Notes under the pieces: model-generated
The model's database searches: none
What the model was told of the DNA's origin: nothing
What the model saw: the letters and a program-made list of their open reading frames with translations, nothing else
DNA from: Clostridium hydrogenum
GTDB lineage: Bacteria; Bacillota; Clostridia; Clostridiales; Clostridiaceae
NCBI RefSeq assembly: GCF_021432385.1
Contig: NZ_JAEACT010000005.1
Span: 124,001-188,000, forward strand
Length of the DNA: 64,000 nucleotides
Direction of reading: 5' to 3'
In this document: positions 61,214 through 64,000 of the stretch, in pieces
Layout of the letters: each line of letters starts with the position of its first letter
How positions within the stretch are numbered: the first letter of the stretch is position 1
Made by a program: the position numbers and the translations under genes

Positions 61214-61250
61214 ACAAAACCATAAATAATTATGGTTTTGTTTATTTTTT
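61214..61250 (+). terminator. Terminator of the kinase/regulator operon
   Basis: ACAAAACCATAA and TTATGGTTTTGT around a short loop, followed by a T-rich run. The NHL-repeat gene therefore needs its own promoter. Confidence 0.85.
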
Positions 61251-61327
61251 GTTGAGTTTTGTCATGTAAAATATAAATTGACAAACTATTAAGAAATAAA
61301 AAAGATACAATTAAGGGGGGTAATTTT

Positions 61328-64000
61328 GTGAAGAAAAAACGAAAATGGATAGCTACATTTTTAAGTTCGATTTTTTTAGTGACGGCGATATCATTGCCTT
61401 CGAATGGAGTTGTGCACGCAGATACTGGTGCAATAATTAGTAGAATAGCTGGAACAACGACAAAACAGGGTATAAGTGGATACACTGGAGATAATGGTTT
61501 AGCAACAAGTGCAACATTAAGACATCCAGATGGAGTAGCAGTAGGAAGCAGTGGAAATGTATATATAGCAGATAGTTCTAATAATGTAATAAGAAAGATA
61601 GATTATTCTACAGGAAACATAACAACAATAGCAGGAACTGGAGTAAGCGGATATAGTGGAGATAATGGTTTAGCAACAAGTGCTAAATTAGGGTATCCAA
61701 CTGGAGTAGCAGTAGATAGCAGTGAAAATGTATATATAGCAGATACTAATAACAATGTAATAAGAAAAATAGATCATGCTACAGGAAACATAAGCACAAT
61801 AGCGGGAACTGGAACAAGTGGATATAGTGGGGATAACAGCTTAGCAACAAGTGCAAAATTAAGAAACCCAGAGGGAGTAGCAGTAGATAGCAGTGGAAAT
61901 ATATATGTAGCTGATGTTTATAACCAGGCAATAAGAAAAATAGATCATTCTACAGGAAACATAAGTACAATAGCGGGAACAGGAGTAGGCGGATATAGTG
62001 GAGATGGAGGCTTAGCAACAAGTGCAACATTAAAAAATCCAAGTGGAGTAGCAGTAGGAAGCAGTGGAAATGTATATATAGCTGATACTAATAACAGTGT
62101 AATAAGAAAAATAGATCATTCTACAGGAAACATAAGCACAATAGCGGGAACTGGAGCAAGTGGATATAGTGGGGATAACAGCTTAGCAACAAGTGCTAAA
62201 TTAAAAAACCCAGTAGGAATAGCAGTAGATAGCAGTGAAAATATATATGTATCTGATGTTTATAACCAGGCAATAAGAAAAATAGATCATGCCACAGGAA
62301 ACATAAGCACAATAGCGGGAACTGGAGCAGGTGGATATAGTGGGAATAATGGCTTAGCAACAAGTGCAACATTAAATTATCCAATGGGAGTAGCAGTAGA
62401 CAACAGTGGAAATGTATATATAGCTGATAGTAGTAACAATGCAGTAAGAGAAATAGATCATACAACAGGTAACATAAGCACAATAGTGGGAACAACAAAG
62501 GATGTACCAGCAATTGCGTATAGTGGGGATGGAGGCTTAGCAACAAGTGCTGCATTAAGTAATCCAATGGGAGTAGTAGCAGACAGCAGTGGAAATGTAT
62601 ATATAGCTGATAGTGGTAACAATGCAGTAAGAAAAATAGATCATACAACAGGGAACATAAGTACAATAGCAGGAACAGGAACAAGTGGCTACAGTGGAGA
62701 TAACGGCTTAGCAACAAGTGCTAAATTGAACATGCCAATGGGGGTGGCAGTAGACAGCAGCGGAAATGTATATATAGCTGATAGTAGTAACAGTGCAATA
62801 AGAAAAATAGATAATACAACAGGAAATATAAGTACAATAGCGGGAACAGGGACAAGTGGCTACAGTGGAGATAACGGTTTAGCAACAAGTGCTACATTAT
62901 ATGGTCCAAATGGAGTAGCAGTAGACAACAGTGGAAATGTATATATAGCTGATAGTGGTAACAATGTAGTAAGAAAAATAGATCATATAACAGGGAACAT
63001 AAGCACGATAGCAGGAACAGGGACAAGGGGCTATAGTGGAGATAACGGCTTAGCAACAAGTGCTACATTATATGGTCCAAGAGAAGTAGCAATAGACAAC
63101 AGTGGAAATGTATATATAGCTGATAGTGGTAACAATGTAATAAGGAAAATAGATCATACAACAGGGAACATAAGCACGATAGCAGGAACAGGGACAAGGG
63201 GCTATAGTGGAGATAACGGTTTAGCAACAAGTGCTACATTAAACACTCCAAGTGGAGTAGCGGTAGATAGTAGTGGCAATGTATACTTAGCTGATAGTAG
63301 CAATAGTGCAATAAGAAAAATAGATCATGAAACAGGAACTATAAGTACAATAGCAGGAAACGGAACAAGTGCCTACGGCGGGGATAACGGCTTAGCAACA
63401 AGTGCTACATTATCGACACCATGTCAAATATCGGTAGACAGTAGTGGAAATGTATATATAGCGGATAAGTTTAATCATGAAATAAGAAAAATATCAATGC
63501 CAATTTCATCATATACTGTGACCTATGATGGAAATGGGAATACAAATGGAACAGTGCCAACAGACAGTAATAGTTATACTAGTGGAACTTCTGTAACAGC
63601 AAAAGATTCTGGAGATCTTGCAAAAACTAACTATACTTTTGCAGGTTGGAATACAGCAAAGGATGGAACGGGAACAGCAGTGGCAGCAGGGGGAAGCTTT
63701 AACATTACTGGGGATACAACCTTGTATGCTCAGTGGGAACAAACATCAGTACCACCAGCACTTTATATAAATACAATAGCAGGAACAGGAACAGCTGGGT
63801 ATACTGGAGATGGAGGACTAGCAAAAAGTGCACAATTAAGAAGACCGGGTGCAGTAGCAGTAGACAACAGTGGGAAAATATACATAGCTGATACTAATAA
63901 CAATGTAATAAGAGAAATAGATACAGGGGGAAACATAAGTACAATAGCAGGAACAGGAACAGCTGGGTATACTGGAGATGGACATGAAGCAAAAAGTGCA
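61328..64000 (+). CDS. Secreted NHL-repeat protein with an InlB-type domain (3' end outside window)
   Basis: The frame is open from GTG 61328 to the last base (891 codons) and lacks a stop in the window. GGGGGG lies nine bases before the GTG. A signal peptide (KKKRKWIATFLSSIFLV, cleavage near VHA) is followed by twelve NHL-type repeats of 57 residues beginning IAGTG.SGYSGDNGLATSA and containing P.GVAVDSSGNVYIAD and NVIRKID. Residues 725-806 (about 63500-63745) form a Listeria-Bacteroides/InlB B-repeat-like domain (TVTYDGNGNTNGTVPTDS, FAGWNTAKDGTGTAV, TLYAQW). Two more NHL repeats follow. NHL repeats form beta-propellers used for binding. It likely acts on the cell surface or outside. All repeat starts are in one frame. 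Confidence 0.9.
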   Translation, partial: MKKKRKWIATFLSSIFLVTAISLPSNGVVHADTGAIISRIAGTTTKQGISGYTGDNGLATSATLRHPDGVAVGSSGNVYIADSSNNVIRKIDYSTGNITTIAGTGVSGYSGDNGLATSAKLGYPTGVAVDSSENVYIADTNNNVIRKIDHATGNISTIAGTGTSGYSGDNSLATSAKLRNPEGVAVDSSGNIYVADVYNQAIRKIDHSTGNISTIAGTGVGGYSGDGGLATSATLKNPSGVAVGSSGNVYIADTNNSVIRKIDHSTGNISTIAGTGASGYSGDNSLATSAKLKNPVGIAVDSSENIYVSDVYNQAIRKIDHATGNISTIAGTGAGGYSGNNGLATSATLNYPMGVAVDNSGNVYIADSSNNAVREIDHTTGNISTIVGTTKDVPAIAYSGDGGLATSAALSNPMGVVADSSGNVYIADSGNNAVRKIDHTTGNISTIAGTGTSGYSGDNGLATSAKLNMPMGVAVDSSGNVYIADSSNSAIRKIDNTTGNISTIAGTGTSGYSGDNGLATSATLYGPNGVAVDNSGNVYIADSGNNVVRKIDHITGNISTIAGTGTRGYSGDNGLATSATLYGPREVAIDNSGNVYIADSGNNVIRKIDHTTGNISTIAGTGTRGYSGDNGLATSATLNTPSGVAVDSSGNVYLADSSNSAIRKIDHETGTISTIAGNGTSAYGGDNGLATSATLSTPCQISVDSSGNVYIADKFNHEIRKISMPISSYTVTYDGNGNTNGTVPTDSNSYTSGTSVTAKDSGDLAKTNYTFAGWNTAKDGTGTAVAAGGSFNITGDTTLYAQWEQTSVPPALYINTIAGTGTAGYTGDGGLAKSAQLRRPGAVAVDNSGKIYIADTNNNVIREIDTGGNISTIAGTGTAGYTGDGHEAKSA

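Noticed and set aside
62196..62717. 173-codon minus-strand frame rich in Leu, His and Tyr, and a similar one at 63509-63742
   Set aside because: They are shadows of the NHL-repeat gene in the opposite strand, with periodic low-complexity sequence.

Overview
The window is low-GC DNA with Gram-positive Shine-Dalgarno sites, a large (about 275 nt) SRP RNA next to dnaX-ybaB-recR-yaaL-bofA, sporulation-type domains, a nickel CO dehydrogenase and no respiratory genes. This points to an anaerobic spore-forming Clostridium (sensu stricto); the species cannot be named from the sequence alone.

Layout. 1-7.2 kb: the tail of an unidentified protein, a PgdA-like polysaccharide deacetylase, a PspC protein, a BlaR1-type M56 protease fused to a SpoIIP-like amidase domain, a DUF441 membrane protein, a second (archaeal-type, editing-domain-less) threonyl-tRNA synthetase with a leader peptide and attenuator, and RidA. 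7.7-11.5 kb: a YitT membrane protein and a three-gene polar amino acid ABC importer. 11.8-21.7 kb: a glycan-use locus with a GH2 beta-mannosidase, a CE2-like SGNH protein and a five-gene oligopeptide/oligosaccharide-type ABC importer. 21.9-25.5 kb (minus): an iron-sulfur flavoprotein, cooS and an Rrf2 regulator. 26-28.7 kb: a YdjM-like membrane hydrolase, a MerR protein with a FlhA-like C-terminus, and tadA. 28.9-36.6 kb: a thioredoxin-fold lipoprotein, then a five-gene exopolysaccharide operon resembling ydaKLMN (GT-C-like protein, degenerate GGDEF sensor, DUF2334, GT2 synthase, BcsB-like). 36.7-38.7 kb: a PuuD-like hydrolase and an APC permease. 39.0-40.2 kb: tRNA-Ser(CGA), four tandem 159-bp copies derived from its 3' part, and gene debris. 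40.2-50.4 kb: small secreted proteins, an M3 peptidase, an XRE/membrane protein pair, a MATE/MarR pair, a TetR regulator, an alpha/beta hydrolase, an excisionase-like protein with an EamA transporter, and a CBS protein. 50.8-55.2 kb: tRNA-Ser(GGA), SRP RNA, dnaX, ybaB, recR, yaaL and bofA. 55.6-64 kb: an M20 amidohydrolase, a hybrid double histidine kinase with a SARP-type response regulator, and a secreted NHL-repeat protein that runs off the right edge.

The intergenic space is full of palindromic elements of several families. The main one (12 copies here, called A) has arms of short tandem repeats that differ completely between copies yet stay self-complementary, around a conserved multi-hairpin core. 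Other families (B, C, D, E and a hairpin-cassette element G) are nested with it. The strongest candidates for something undescribed are the tRNA-Ser-derived 159-bp array, the A/G elements, the M56-SpoIIP fusion under BlaI-like operators, and the threonine-codon leader in front of the second ThrRS.
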